From an uncultured bacterium (GTDB taxonomy: Bacteria; Bacillota; Clostridia; Lachnospirales; Lachnospiraceae), in the NCBI GenBank assembly GCA_905214675.1, contig CAJMMS010000052.1, positions 1 through 12,399 on the forward strand: DNA of 12,399 nucleotides, read 5' to 3'. Position numbers and translations under genes: made by a program. Below are positions 1-7,215 of the stretch, piece by piece; position 1 is the stretch's first letter, and the number at the start of each line of letters is the position of its first letter. The notes under the pieces are model-generated. The model was given only the letters and a program-made list of their open reading frames with translations. It was not told the origin of the DNA and searched no databases.

Positions 1-487
1 CATCGGTTGTTACATAAACGTTACACTGCTCGATCGCACCATTGTTTACTTTTCCGCTGCTGCTTTCATATCCATTTCTTGGAACATAAGTAACAGCAGT
101 TACCGTAGAAGGTTTTGCCAGTGTAACGATATAATTGTTATTGCCTGTCAGTTTCGTTCCATCTGTTTCTGCTTTTGGTGCAGTGTCATCTTTCCAGTTT
201 GTGTGCCAGTAAGTATCTGTTTTTCCATCCAGAGCTTTTGCAATTGGACCATTTCCATTTTTCTCACCTGTCAGTTCTTCACTGTCTGCTGTTCCGGTCA
301 GTCCGGTCAGTTTTGCATACTGTACTTCATCTGCCGCTACCGTTGTAACTTCTCCATTTCCAGTATCCGTTCCCTCTTCATACAACACGATTCCTGCGTT
401 ATCCTCTGCTGCCTGTACCATAGGCATTGGCACTGTGGAAACTGCCATTGCCATACACAGCAGGCACGCTACTATTTTTTTCTTCAT
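1..487 (-). CDS. Secreted discoidin (F5/8 type C, CBM32-like) protein, N-terminal part only
   Basis: The reading frame is open from 487 to the window edge, giving 162 codons of a protein whose C-terminal part lies outside. It starts MKKKIVACLLCMAMAVS, a typical Sec signal peptide ending near VQAAED (about residue 27). From about residue 58 the sequence resembles an F5/8 type C/discoidin domain: 'ALDGKTDTYWHTNW' matches the usual 'LDG..sT.Wht.w' strand, followed by 'YIVTLAKPSTVTAVTYVPRNG' (split here as YIVTLAKPSTVT and AVTYVPRNG) and 'NVYVTTD'. Such domains bind carbohydrate, usually as modules of large surface proteins or glycosidases; the catalytic or anchoring part, if any, is not visible. 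The start at 487 is chosen over an in-frame ATG at 493 because AAAGGGG at 495-501 sits 7 nt before 487. The gap to the upstream gene is 13 nt, so it is likely cotranscribed. Family call good; function unknown. Confidence 0.8.
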   Translation of the reverse strand, partial: MKKKIVACLLCMAMAVSTVPMPMVQAAEDNAGIVLYEEGTDTGNGEVTTVAADEVQYAKLTGLTGTADSEELTGEKNGNGPIAKALDGKTDTYWHTNWKDDTAPKAETDGTKLTGNNNYIVTLAKPSTVTAVTYVPRNGYESSSGKVNNGAIEQCNVYVTTD

Positions 488-494
488 ATCCATT

Positions 495-501
495 CCCCTT
501 T
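495..501 (-). promoter_or_regulatory. Ribosome binding site deciding the start of the discoidin-like gene
   Basis: AAAGGGG lies 7 nt before the ATG at 487 and only 1 nt before the in-frame ATG at 493. The spacing favours 487. It touches the stop codon of the preceding gene (503-501), which suggests coupled translation. Confidence 0.6.
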
Positions 502-1604
502 CATTTTGTTATGGTTCTTGTTTCTGAAACATTTTTTCCATAATAAGCATTGATGGTAAATTTAATTTTTTTCACTTTTTCTTTTGGAAATTCTACATAG
601 GAATCTGAATTGCTCTTTGGCTTCTTCAGATAACGGTCAAGTACTTTTGTATTTGCTTTTACGTTTTTCGTGCGGACTTTGATTTTCGTTGCGCCCTTGA
701 TATTGTACCTGAAGCTGTATCTGTAACTGTCCCCTGTACTCTGTTTTTTGATTGATATCTTCGGTGCTGCGATTTTCAGTTTTACGTCTACCGTGTAGGT
801 TTTTCCTGCAGTTGTCACTTTAACCGGAATTGTTTTTGCAATCTTCACTTTCGAAAGATTCTTCGTTGTTGTCGTAATCTTTCCGGTTTGCGTATCCAGT
901 TTAAAATACTTCTGATACTTTTTCGCATTTGGAAGTGATATGCTGCACTGTGACGCATCGCTTATGATATTTGCAGATTTCCCAAGGTACAGTGAAATCG
1001 TTTTTTTCGGAAGAATCCATGCACCCTGTACCTGTCCACATGCCCCACATCTTTTAAGCTTTATCCCCTCATGACTCCCGGTTGGAGGATTTGTTTCAAT
1101 CAGTGTACCATCTTCATGACCGGTTGCCGGTATATACCAACTGTCTTTTGCTATTTCATATGCTCCTTCCGCATCCAGGAAATAACTTCCGCAGTTAAGG
1201 CAGGTATAATATTCTCTGTTTCCTGACTCGGTGCAGGTTGCCTGCTTTTCATTCGTCTTTGTGAGTATATGACCTGTTGGTGCTTTCCATTCATCGTAGT
1301 CATCTGTGTATATGTCACCGTTAAAGAAAACGACTGCACAGTAGGTTGTAAAACTAGAATCTGTACAGGTCGGACTTTCCATACCTGCTTTTGTCACTTC
1401 TGCTTCAACATATAATGTGTCATCGCAGTAACGACATTCAAAAACAGCGTATGCTTCACAGGTTTCTTCTGCTCCTGTTCCTTCCTCCCAGTCCCAGTAA
1501 AACAGCTCATAATCGTGCTCTTCCGCCTTCACCTGCTTCCCCGGCAGCACGATCATCACTGCCAGCATCATGCAGATAAATGTTGCAAATATTCTTTTTT
1601 TCAT
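501..1604 (-). CDS. Secreted Cys-rich repeat protein with C-terminal beta-rich region
   Basis: 367 residues from the ATG at 1604. A GTG two codons earlier (1610) is also open, but GGAGG at 1615-1619 is 10 nt from the ATG and only 4 nt from the GTG, and MKKRIFATFICMMLAVM is a normal signal-peptide beginning; cleavage is likely near VKA-EE (residue 28). Residues 49-190 hold diverged Cys-containing modules of about 45 residues: 'SPTCTDSS...YC...WKAPTGH', 'QATCTESG...YYTCLNCG...YIPATGH' and 'RCGACGQ'. This 'TCTxxG..CxxCG..GH' pattern is common in surface proteins of gut Clostridia; its function is not established to my knowledge, and metal or disulfide use cannot be told from sequence. Residues 200-367 are Lys/Thr-rich and look like beta-sandwich (Ig/cadherin-like) repeats. 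There is no LPxTG or TM anchor. It follows the FHA gene by 17 nt. Role within the circuit is unknown. Confidence 0.85.
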   Translation of the reverse strand: MKKRIFATFICMMLAVMIVLPGKQVKAEEHDYELFYWDWEEGTGAEETCEAYAVFECRYCDDTLYVEAEVTKAGMESPTCTDSSFTTYCAVVFFNGDIYTDDYDEWKAPTGHILTKTNEKQATCTESGNREYYTCLNCGSYFLDAEGAYEIAKDSWYIPATGHEDGTLIETNPPTGSHEGIKLKRCGACGQVQGAWILPKKTISLYLGKSANIISDASQCSISLPNAKKYQKYFKLDTQTGKITTTTKNLSKVKIAKTIPVKVTTAGKTYTVDVKLKIAAPKISIKKQSTGDSYRYSFRYNIKGATKIKVRTKNVKANTKVLDRYLKKPKSNSDSYVEFPKEKVKKIKFTINAYYGKNVSETRTITK

Positions 1605-1621
1605 CCTCACACCCCCTCCAC

Positions 1622-2659
1622 TTATCTCAGCAGAAATACGTTATTCTGGTTTCCCAGGGCGATCTGGCTGCCGCATGGGATCACAAGTTCCGTATTCTTC
1701 GGCAGGGATTCCTGTGAGCCGTTAAGGTATGTGCCGCTGCTGGAATAATCCTGGAGCAGATATCTCTGGTTTCGTGCATCCCAGCGGATACTGCAATGAT
1801 TGCGGCTGATCCGTTTTTCATCGGTAAAGATCAGGTGATTGTTTTCTGCTCTTCCAAACGTAACCAGTTCTCCGTCGTTGAGCGGGATCTCTGCTCCTGC
1901 ATAAGTTCCGCTTAAGCCTGCCAGCACGCCATGCTGCATCTGATTTCCTGACGGATAAGACGGCTGTGGCTGGTAGAACTGCTGCTGGTTCTGTGGCTGC
2001 TGATATGGCTGGTTCTGACAGGACTGCTGCGAATACGATGGATTCTGGTACGGCGTCTGCGGATAGGACTGCTGTGGATATGCCTGATAATCGCGAGGCA
2101 TATTTTTCAGAATCACATTGACGGATTCTGGATTTCCGCCATATGCGAAGTATTCCATGCGGTATTCAAAATAAAATTTATTCACAAAATACATAACCAG
2201 ATGATACACCGCCGGTATACCTATTCCAATTATGATAAACGTGGTCAATCCCCCTATGTAAGCCCCGGCAAAATCTCCAAGCACACTTCCACTTACCAGA
2301 ATCATGAACATACAGATAAATCCCAATGCTGCGTCAATGCCGAATATGGCAAGGTGCATTCCGAGATAAAGTTTGATTCCACCGGTATCGAATTTCCAGA
2401 GTTTCTCTCTGATCAGAATCCAGATGCCCGCCCGGACAAGCTGATAAGCTATCAGAATTAAGAATATTATCCAGACCCATACCGGAACTTCTGCATGTGC
2501 TCCAAAATAACCCATACTCCTGGAATACTCAAGATAAGCGGACACTGCCTCATATAAAATAATCAGTGCCCCTAAAATATGTCTGCCTGCTGCCAGAAAA
2601 GCGCCCGCATAAACGAGAAATTTATACCAGCCCATCGGCTTTTCCATTTGTCCGTTCAT
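1622..2659 (-). CDS. Membrane FHA-domain protein (345 aa), Gln/Tyr-rich linker
   Basis: The N-terminal half contains four likely membrane segments (about residues 13-38, 59-82, 98-124, 134-158), then 'NKFYFEYRMEYFAYGG', a Gln/Pro/Tyr-rich linker (about 190-240) and a C-terminal FHA domain (about 243-345). FHA landmarks are visible: 'FGRAENNHLIF' with G269-R270, 'RISRNHCSIRW' with the SRxH motif, and 'YSSSGTYLNG'. FHA domains bind phosphothreonine peptides, so this is a membrane-tethered reader, FHA side predicted cytoplasmic. It is a clear paralog of the neighbouring gene at 2677-3825: same topology, same 'NK.YF..R.EYF..GG' motif after the last helix, same ending 'CGSQIALGNQNNVFLLR'. The ATG at 2659 is preceded by AAGGGAG (2669-2675, 9 nt spacing). 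Ligand unknown; the sibling kinase's products are the obvious candidates. Confidence 0.9.
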   Translation of the reverse strand: MNGQMEKPMGWYKFLVYAGAFLAAGRHILGALIILYEAVSAYLEYSRSMGYFGAHAEVPVWVWIIFLILIAYQLVRAGIWILIREKLWKFDTGGIKLYLGMHLAIFGIDAALGFICMFMILVSGSVLGDFAGAYIGGLTTFIIIGIGIPAVYHLVMYFVNKFYFEYRMEYFAYGGNPESVNVILKNMPRDYQAYPQQSYPQTPYQNPSYSQQSCQNQPYQQPQNQQQFYQPQPSYPSGNQMQHGVLAGLSGTYAGAEIPLNDGELVTFGRAENNHLIFTDEKRISRNHCSIRWDARNQRYLLQDYSSSGTYLNGSQESLPKNTELVIPCGSQIALGNQNNVFLLR

Positions 2660-2676
2660 GTTTACACGCTCCCTTC

Positions 2677-3825
2677 TTATTTCAGCAGAAATACGTTATC
2701 CTGATTTCCAAGAGCAATCTCGCTTCCACATGCTACTTCCAGATCCAGATTCTGAGGCAGACAGTCTTCTGATCCGTCGATGTAGCTTCCGCTGCTGGAG
2801 TAATCACGGAAAATGTATTTCTGTTTCTGTGCATCCCAGCGGATCTTGCAGTGTTCACGGCTGATCCGGGGTTCTGTAGCAAAGACCAGGTTGTTTGTTT
2901 CCGCCCTTCCCAAAGTAATCTCATCGCCATCATTCATAGGGATTTCTGCTCCGGCATAAAGTCCTTTCAGGCAAATCAGTACACCATGTTCCTGTACCTG
3001 CGGCTGTTCTGATTGCTGTGGCTGTTGCGGTTGCTGCGGCTGTGCCGGTTTCTGGAGTGATACTTTTGATTCCTGCTGTATCGTTGGCTGCTGTTGTATC
3101 GTTGGATCTTGCTGCATCGTTGGCTGCTGCTGCATAACGGTATCTTGCTGCATCGTTGGCTGCTGCTGCATGACCGTATCCTGCTGCATCGTCGGCTGCT
3201 GCTGCATGACTGTACCTTGCTGCATAGCCGGCTGCTGTACGAACGGCTGCGGCTGTACTGGCGGCTGTGACTGCGGCGGCTGTGCCGTTCCATTGCTCAG
3301 ATCAAGCAGATACTGTGCCGGATTGTTGACACCACCTTGTACAAAATATTCTTTCCGGTTATCAAAATAGATTTTATTGACCACAAGCCAGAAAATACTG
3401 CTTGTCACACTGGAACCAACTTTTGACCAGAGTGTAGGCATGAGATCTCCAGCCAACTCCTGTACCTCGGCATACACCAGTCCATAAAGAGCAACGGCAT
3501 AAAGGATATTGACGCCAAGCGTGGCTATCTGTAACATAAGATACCACTTTGTTCCAACCTTTTCAAAATGTGCCAGCTTCTGTCTGATTACGATCGACAT
3601 GCCTGCCAGGACCAGAAGGCAGATTCCCATCACAACATCCAGTGCTTTCAGATTTTTAAACAATCCATAAACCAGTGCCGCTCCTTCGCTTCCTCCACCA
3701 TAATGTGCCCCGGTAAAGAGCATAACTGCCTGTCCGGCATCCAAAAGTGCACATAAAAACAACTGTGCATAAATAATAAACTTAAACCATTTCCAGCCTA
3801 ACTGTTTTCCGGTCTGACTGTTCAT
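2677..3825 (-). CDS. Membrane FHA-domain protein (382 aa) with 12-residue Gln repeats
   Basis: An open GTG at 3849 overlaps the kinase stop, but the ATG at 3825 is preferred. Its leader 'AAGGGAGCGTGAACGTT' closely matches the leader of the paralog at 2659, and the two N-termini then align (MNSQTGKQLGWKWFKFIIYA versus MNGQMEKPMGWYKFLVYAG). Likely membrane segments are at about 12-38, 61-80, 95-118 and 137-150. The motif 'NKIYFDNRKEYFVQGG' is followed by a Pro/Gln linker (181-278) containing tandem repeats of MQQQPTMQQDTV, and then the FHA domain (280-382). FHA motifs: 'LGRAETNNLVF', 'RISREHCKIRW' and 'YSSSGSYIDG'. The last differs from the usual SGTYLNG; D350 replaces the conserved Asn, which may alter ligand contact. 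It lies 20 nt after the kinase gene. Function as membrane pThr reader is family knowledge; the partner is inferred. Confidence 0.9.
   Translation of the reverse strand: MNSQTGKQLGWKWFKFIIYAQLFLCALLDAGQAVMLFTGAHYGGGSEGAALVYGLFKNLKALDVVMGICLLVLAGMSIVIRQKLAHFEKVGTKWYLMLQIATLGVNILYAVALYGLVYAEVQELAGDLMPTLWSKVGSSVTSSIFWLVVNKIYFDNRKEYFVQGGVNNPAQYLLDLSNGTAQPPQSQPPVQPQPFVQQPAMQQGTVMQQQPTMQQDTVMQQQPTMQQDTVMQQQPTMQQDPTIQQQPTIQQESKVSLQKPAQPQQPQQPQQSEQPQVQEHGVLICLKGLYAGAEIPMNDGDEITLGRAETNNLVFATEPRISREHCKIRWDAQKQKYIFRDYSSSGSYIDGSEDCLPQNLDLEVACGSEIALGNQDNVFLLK
3073..3233 (-). repeat. 36-bp in-frame tandem repeat in the FHA linker
   Basis: A 36-bp unit recurs, for example cttgctgcatcg-type starts at 3108, 3144, 3180 and 3216 (+ strand), with a diverged part to the left. 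Units are contiguous and in frame, encoding MQQQPTMQQDTV about four times. Copies differ by few bases, which suggests recent expansion or contraction by slippage. Confidence 0.9.
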
Positions 3826-3835
3826 AACGTTCACG

Positions 3836-3842
3836 CTCCCTT
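3836..3842 (-). promoter_or_regulatory. Ribosome binding site deciding the 3825 start
   Basis: AAGGGAG sits 10 nt before the ATG at 3825. The same string precedes the paralog's ATG at 2659 (2669-2675). The GTG at 3849 would place this site inside the coding region. Confidence 0.6.
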
Positions 3843-3845
3843 TTC

Positions 3846-6233
3846 TCACTCTGTACTGTTCTGATAGGCCTCTACATATGCCTGTATTTTTTCCTGTGTT
3901 TTTTCTTTACCAAGTCCGGATACCAGAGCGATCGTTTCGCGGTTATCCGGTCCTGTGGTCACGCATGGATTGCTGTTGTTTACCAGATCACAGAATGTGC
4001 TGCAATTTGCATTATAATCTGCAAATTCTTTGAATTTCTTGCGCAGGATCGGGCAGGTGGTCTGTGCCGGACGGTTTTTCTGGCTCTGCCCGCTCTCACT
4101 GAGCATAACCCAGAGCAGGCGCATGCAGGCGGTCTGCTGATCGCTGCTGGAGCTCTGTGTGATCGCATAGCGTTCAGAGAATTCTACCAGCATTCTTCCG
4201 TCATCGTCCGTTACCACGTAAGTTTTGTAGTCACTCAATGGATTGATGCCTTCTGACTTTTCTTTTTTTGTATCCATCACTTTACGGTATGCCACACCTG
4301 CGAGGATGTTGCTGCCATAAGGAACGGTTTTCTTCGCTTTCTGTTCTTCTGATGGTTTGTTAATCAGATATTTCGACTTATTGCCTTTTTCTCCATACTG
4401 TGCCGTAACACGCATCTTCTGAATAGAAGTCAGGTCATTTAACATCTTGTCGCTGAGCGGTGCTTTTTTTGCGGCTGCTTTTTTCCAGGAGATTTCGTCT
4501 CTTAAAAGCAGGGTATTTGCCAGATCGTCATCTGCCTGTACAAATGCATACTGATTGTTCAGTGCTGTTTTATTGTCGTTGGTATCTCCGGCAGCGGCTG
4601 CCTGCTCCGGATCCTGCGCGATCAGATCCGAAAGCCGGATTCTTCCTGTTTCGTCTGTTCCATTCTGGGCGAAATAAGAATCTTCCAGCGTGTTGTCTTT
4701 GTTGTAGTTAAACTGACAGGAATACAGAAGCAGGGTATCCAGTCCGGTCGGGATTTCTTTCATATCACCAAATTTGTCCTCGTTTTCCGGAAGGAACAGA
4801 TAAGCTTCTTTATCCAGTGATGCGTATACATTGTCCTTTAATGAGACAAGCTTATAATCGGAAAGACTGGATACGTGATCCGTCAGGAACATATTCGGCA
4901 GTGTTCCGCCTGCATCCTGAATTTCTTTGAGATCTTTTTCCACATTTGTATGTTTTTCAACCGTTACTGTTACGTTCTCATCTTCCTGCTGCATTTTCTG
5001 GATTTTTTCATCCGTTGAGGATGCTGTATTTCCTTTTTTGAATCCGTTTTTCACCAGTTCTTCGATCTGCTCTTTCTGGTCATCATTTTCTACCCAGACA
5101 ACAATATCCGTCGGTTTGCGGATCTCGGTATCGAAGATCGGACTGTGCGGTTTCATCACGGTATTGGAAAGTCCGATGCCGACTCCGACTGCCATGGCTG
5201 CGGTTGCAGTCAGGGCGATCGCCCAGTTTCTGGTTCTGCGTTTTTTACGCAGTTTTTCTTTTGGATATTCTGCGATACGTTTGTTCTGCAGTGCTTCCTG
5301 GAATTCCTGTATGCCCTGGAAACGCAGTTCCGGACGTACGGCCAGTGCTTCCATTACGGCACGGTCGGTATTGGCACTGACTTTTACACCAAGTTCACGC
5401 GGGGATTTCAGTTCGTCTTTAAATTCTCGCTCAGTGGATTCGATCGGTTTTACACCGGTGAGCATCTGATAGAGGATCGCTCCTACTGCATAGACATCGG
5501 TATAAAATCCCTGACGGCTCTTGTCACGATACTGCTCCAGTGGGGAATAACCGACTTTGATAACCGGCTCGGCTGCCATACCTTCTTTGCTGTTATTCAG
5601 TCTGGCTGCGCCAAAGTCGAAGATTTTGATGGTATTTTCATCTGCGATGAAGATATTGTCGGGACTGATATCCCTGTGGATGATTCCTTTGCTGTGGATT
5701 TTTTTGACTGCTTCGATGATCGGCATGATGATGCTCATGGCTGCTTCCGGGGCGATCACACCCTGTTTTTCCAGATAATCTTTCAGAAGTACACCATCGA
5801 TGTATTCCATAACGATGTATGCCGTTCCGTTTTCTTCGAAGAAGTCAAAGACATTCACGATATCTTTTGCTTTTCCGAACTGCGCCACGCTCTGTGCTTC
5901 CAGCAGAAATCTCTGAAGCTGTTCCTGATACTGTCCTTTTTTGTCTCCGGAGAGCAGTCCGACTCTGGACTCGCCCGGTGCACGGTTTACCAGTCCTGCC
6001 GGGTAAAATTCTTTGACTGCTACGATGACACCCAGTGTGCTGTCAAAACACTTATAGGTGATTCCGAATCCACCCACTCCGATCGCAGTTCCTACAATAA
6101 ACCGATTCCCCAGGACGGTTCCCGGGGTCAGGTAATGAGGCTGCCTGGGCGGAGTTCCTTCTACATAACCGCAAAAAGGGCACACTTCGTACTGCCCTTT
6201 TACGCTGAAACAATTCATGCACAATTCACTCAT
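3846..6233 (-). CDS. Transmembrane Ser/Thr protein kinase with solute-binding-protein-like ectodomain
   Basis: 795 residues. Residues 5-21 form a short zinc ribbon (CMNC...CPFC). Residues 45-315 are a Hanks-type kinase: Gly-rich loop 'IGVGGFGITY' (51-60), K74 in 'VAVKEF', likely E112 of helix C, catalytic loop 'HRDISPDN' (186-193, D188), DFG 206-208 and 'GYSPLEQY' (228-235). A basic stretch (326-335) precedes one TM helix (about 336-356). Residues 375-795 are extracellular and resemble a family 1 (sugar-type) ABC solute-binding protein: 'TDIVVWVEND', 'LPNMFLTDH', 'EIPTGLDTLLLYSCQFNYNKD', and near the end 'YAITQSSSSDQQTACMRLLW' then 'LRKKFKEF'. There is no PASTA domain. The activation segment (206-231) has no threonine, and Ser190 replaces the usual catalytic-loop Lys. 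The ATG at 6233 follows AGAGGAG with 8 nt spacing. It lies 15 nt after an FHA gene. Predicted role: writer of the pThr marks read by the FHA proteins around it, possibly controlled by an extracellular ligand. The kinase call is firm; the SBP call is by pattern only. Confidence 0.93.
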   Translation of the reverse strand: MSELCMNCFSVKGQYEVCPFCGYVEGTPPRQPHYLTPGTVLGNRFIVGTAIGVGGFGITYKCFDSTLGVIVAVKEFYPAGLVNRAPGESRVGLLSGDKKGQYQEQLQRFLLEAQSVAQFGKAKDIVNVFDFFEENGTAYIVMEYIDGVLLKDYLEKQGVIAPEAAMSIIMPIIEAVKKIHSKGIIHRDISPDNIFIADENTIKIFDFGAARLNNSKEGMAAEPVIKVGYSPLEQYRDKSRQGFYTDVYAVGAILYQMLTGVKPIESTEREFKDELKSPRELGVKVSANTDRAVMEALAVRPELRFQGIQEFQEALQNKRIAEYPKEKLRKKRRTRNWAIALTATAAMAVGVGIGLSNTVMKPHSPIFDTEIRKPTDIVVWVENDDQKEQIEELVKNGFKKGNTASSTDEKIQKMQQEDENVTVTVEKHTNVEKDLKEIQDAGGTLPNMFLTDHVSSLSDYKLVSLKDNVYASLDKEAYLFLPENEDKFGDMKEIPTGLDTLLLYSCQFNYNKDNTLEDSYFAQNGTDETGRIRLSDLIAQDPEQAAAAGDTNDNKTALNNQYAFVQADDDLANTLLLRDEISWKKAAAKKAPLSDKMLNDLTSIQKMRVTAQYGEKGNKSKYLINKPSEEQKAKKTVPYGSNILAGVAYRKVMDTKKEKSEGINPLSDYKTYVVTDDDGRMLVEFSERYAITQSSSSDQQTACMRLLWVMLSESGQSQKNRPAQTTCPILRKKFKEFADYNANCSTFCDLVNNSNPCVTTGPDNRETIALVSGLGKEKTQEKIQAYVEAYQNSTE

Positions 6234-6248
6234 AGTTCTTGCTCCTCT

Positions 6249-7190
6249 TTATTTCAATAAAAATATATTATCGCGATTGCCAAGTGCGATCTGTGTGCCG
6301 CATGGCAGTTCCATATCCAGATTCTGCGGCAGACAGTCATCCAAACCGTTGAGGTAAGTTCCGCTGCTGGAGTAATCGTGGATGATATATTTCTGTTTTG
6401 CTGCCACCCATTTCAGTTTGCAGTGGCGGCGGCTGACGCTTTTCTGACCGGTGAAGATCAGATGATTGCCTTCTGCTCTGCCAAGCAGGATCTCTTCGCC
6501 GTCTGTCAGCGGAATCTGTGCGCCTTCGTACATCCCTTTGAGTCCTACAAGCACACCGTGCGGCGGCATCTGCTGCGGTGCAGTTGCCTGCGTCTGCGTG
6601 GATGACTGCGGTGCCTGCTGATCCAGCATTACGTTGTATTTTGCTTCGATCTGCTGCTGTTTGATCTCATGCACTTCCGGGATCGATACGGCACTTTCTT
6701 TCATGGTTTTCGGTGTCGCGATCCATGCTGCGATCGAGATCAGCGATGCCACTCCGGAAATAACAAGGGAAACGATGCCGCCATATGCCTGAAGATAGGT
6801 CTGTCCGTCTCCTGCTTCTGCTTTGAGCTGTCCGCCCATTGCCAGCAGTACGATATCCAGGACAAATACAACAAAGACCAGGAGCAGGCTGACTTTCTGT
6901 GTATGGTCACCTACCATGCCCCACACGCCTGCGGTCACTGCGATCAGAAGCGGCAGGAGCATAAAGATCAGTACCCAGACTGCCTGACCGGAGGTAAGTA
7001 CCTCTGGCAGTTTCTGTTCTGTTCCTTTTGTGAGTGCGGTAAATGCACCCTGTATGTAATTTAACTGGTTCCATGTGACATCCGGATAATTTTCCTGTAC
7101 CCTTTTCAGGAATGGCAGAAATGCTGCTGCCAGTTCCAGCAGGATACAGATGCTTGCCGTTACCCGGAATTTTTTTGCGAAACGCTCCAT
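6249..7190 (-). CDS. Membrane FHA-domain protein (313 aa)
   Basis: Four likely membrane helices (about 11-29, 70-91, 100-118, 138-158) are followed by a short linker rich in Gln/Thr (175-208) and an FHA domain (about 211-313). Motifs: 'LLGRAEGNHLIF' (G237-R238), 'SVSRRHCKLKW', 'YSSSGTYLNG', and the end 'CGTQIALGNRDNIFLLK'. The FHA part is closely related to those of the genes at 1622-2659 and 2677-3825. The membrane part differs: the first loop is extracellular and about 40 residues long, and the 'NK.YF' motif is absent. It is likely a cytoplasm-facing pThr reader held at the membrane. ATG at 7190 follows AGAGGA with good spacing. It sits 25 nt after the zinc-ribbon FHA gene and 15 nt before the kinase gene, so close coexpression with the kinase is expected. 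Confidence 0.9.
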   Translation of the reverse strand: MERFAKKFRVTASICILLELAAAFLPFLKRVQENYPDVTWNQLNYIQGAFTALTKGTEQKLPEVLTSGQAVWVLIFMLLPLLIAVTAGVWGMVGDHTQKVSLLLVFVVFVLDIVLLAMGGQLKAEAGDGQTYLQAYGGIVSLVISGVASLISIAAWIATPKTMKESAVSIPEVHEIKQQQIEAKYNVMLDQQAPQSSTQTQATAPQQMPPHGVLVGLKGMYEGAQIPLTDGEEILLGRAEGNHLIFTGQKSVSRRHCKLKWVAAKQKYIIHDYSSSGTYLNGLDDCLPQNLDMELPCGTQIALGNRDNIFLLK

Positions 7191-7215
7191 AGTTTTTCCT
7201 CTTATCTGCTCTTGA

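Noticed and set aside
203..553. Small + strand frame of 116 codons
   Set aside because: It overlaps the coding region of the discoidin-like gene and the end of the Cys-rich gene in antisense, with Cys/Phe-rich composition and no RBS.
1605..1610. GTG at 1610 as start of the Cys-rich secreted protein
   Set aside because: Only 4 nt from the GGAGG core; the ATG at 1604 has better spacing and gives a normal MKK signal peptide.
3073..3233. Regular 36-bp repeats resembling a CRISPR array
   Set aside because: Units are contiguous without spacers, are in frame in an FHA gene, and encode a Gln-rich peptide repeat.
3826..3849. GTG at 3849 as start of the 382-aa FHA protein
   Set aside because: It would place the RBS inside the gene; the paralog's leader and N-terminus align with the ATG at 3825.
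3846..6233. PrkC/PknB-type PASTA kinase
   Set aside because: The ectodomain has no PASTA repeats and instead resembles a solute-binding protein.
5145..6260. Long open frame on the + strand (371 codons) opposite the kinase
   Set aside because: It is antisense to clear kinase motifs, has no RBS or recognisable domain, and its composition is what the kinase codons produce on the other strand.
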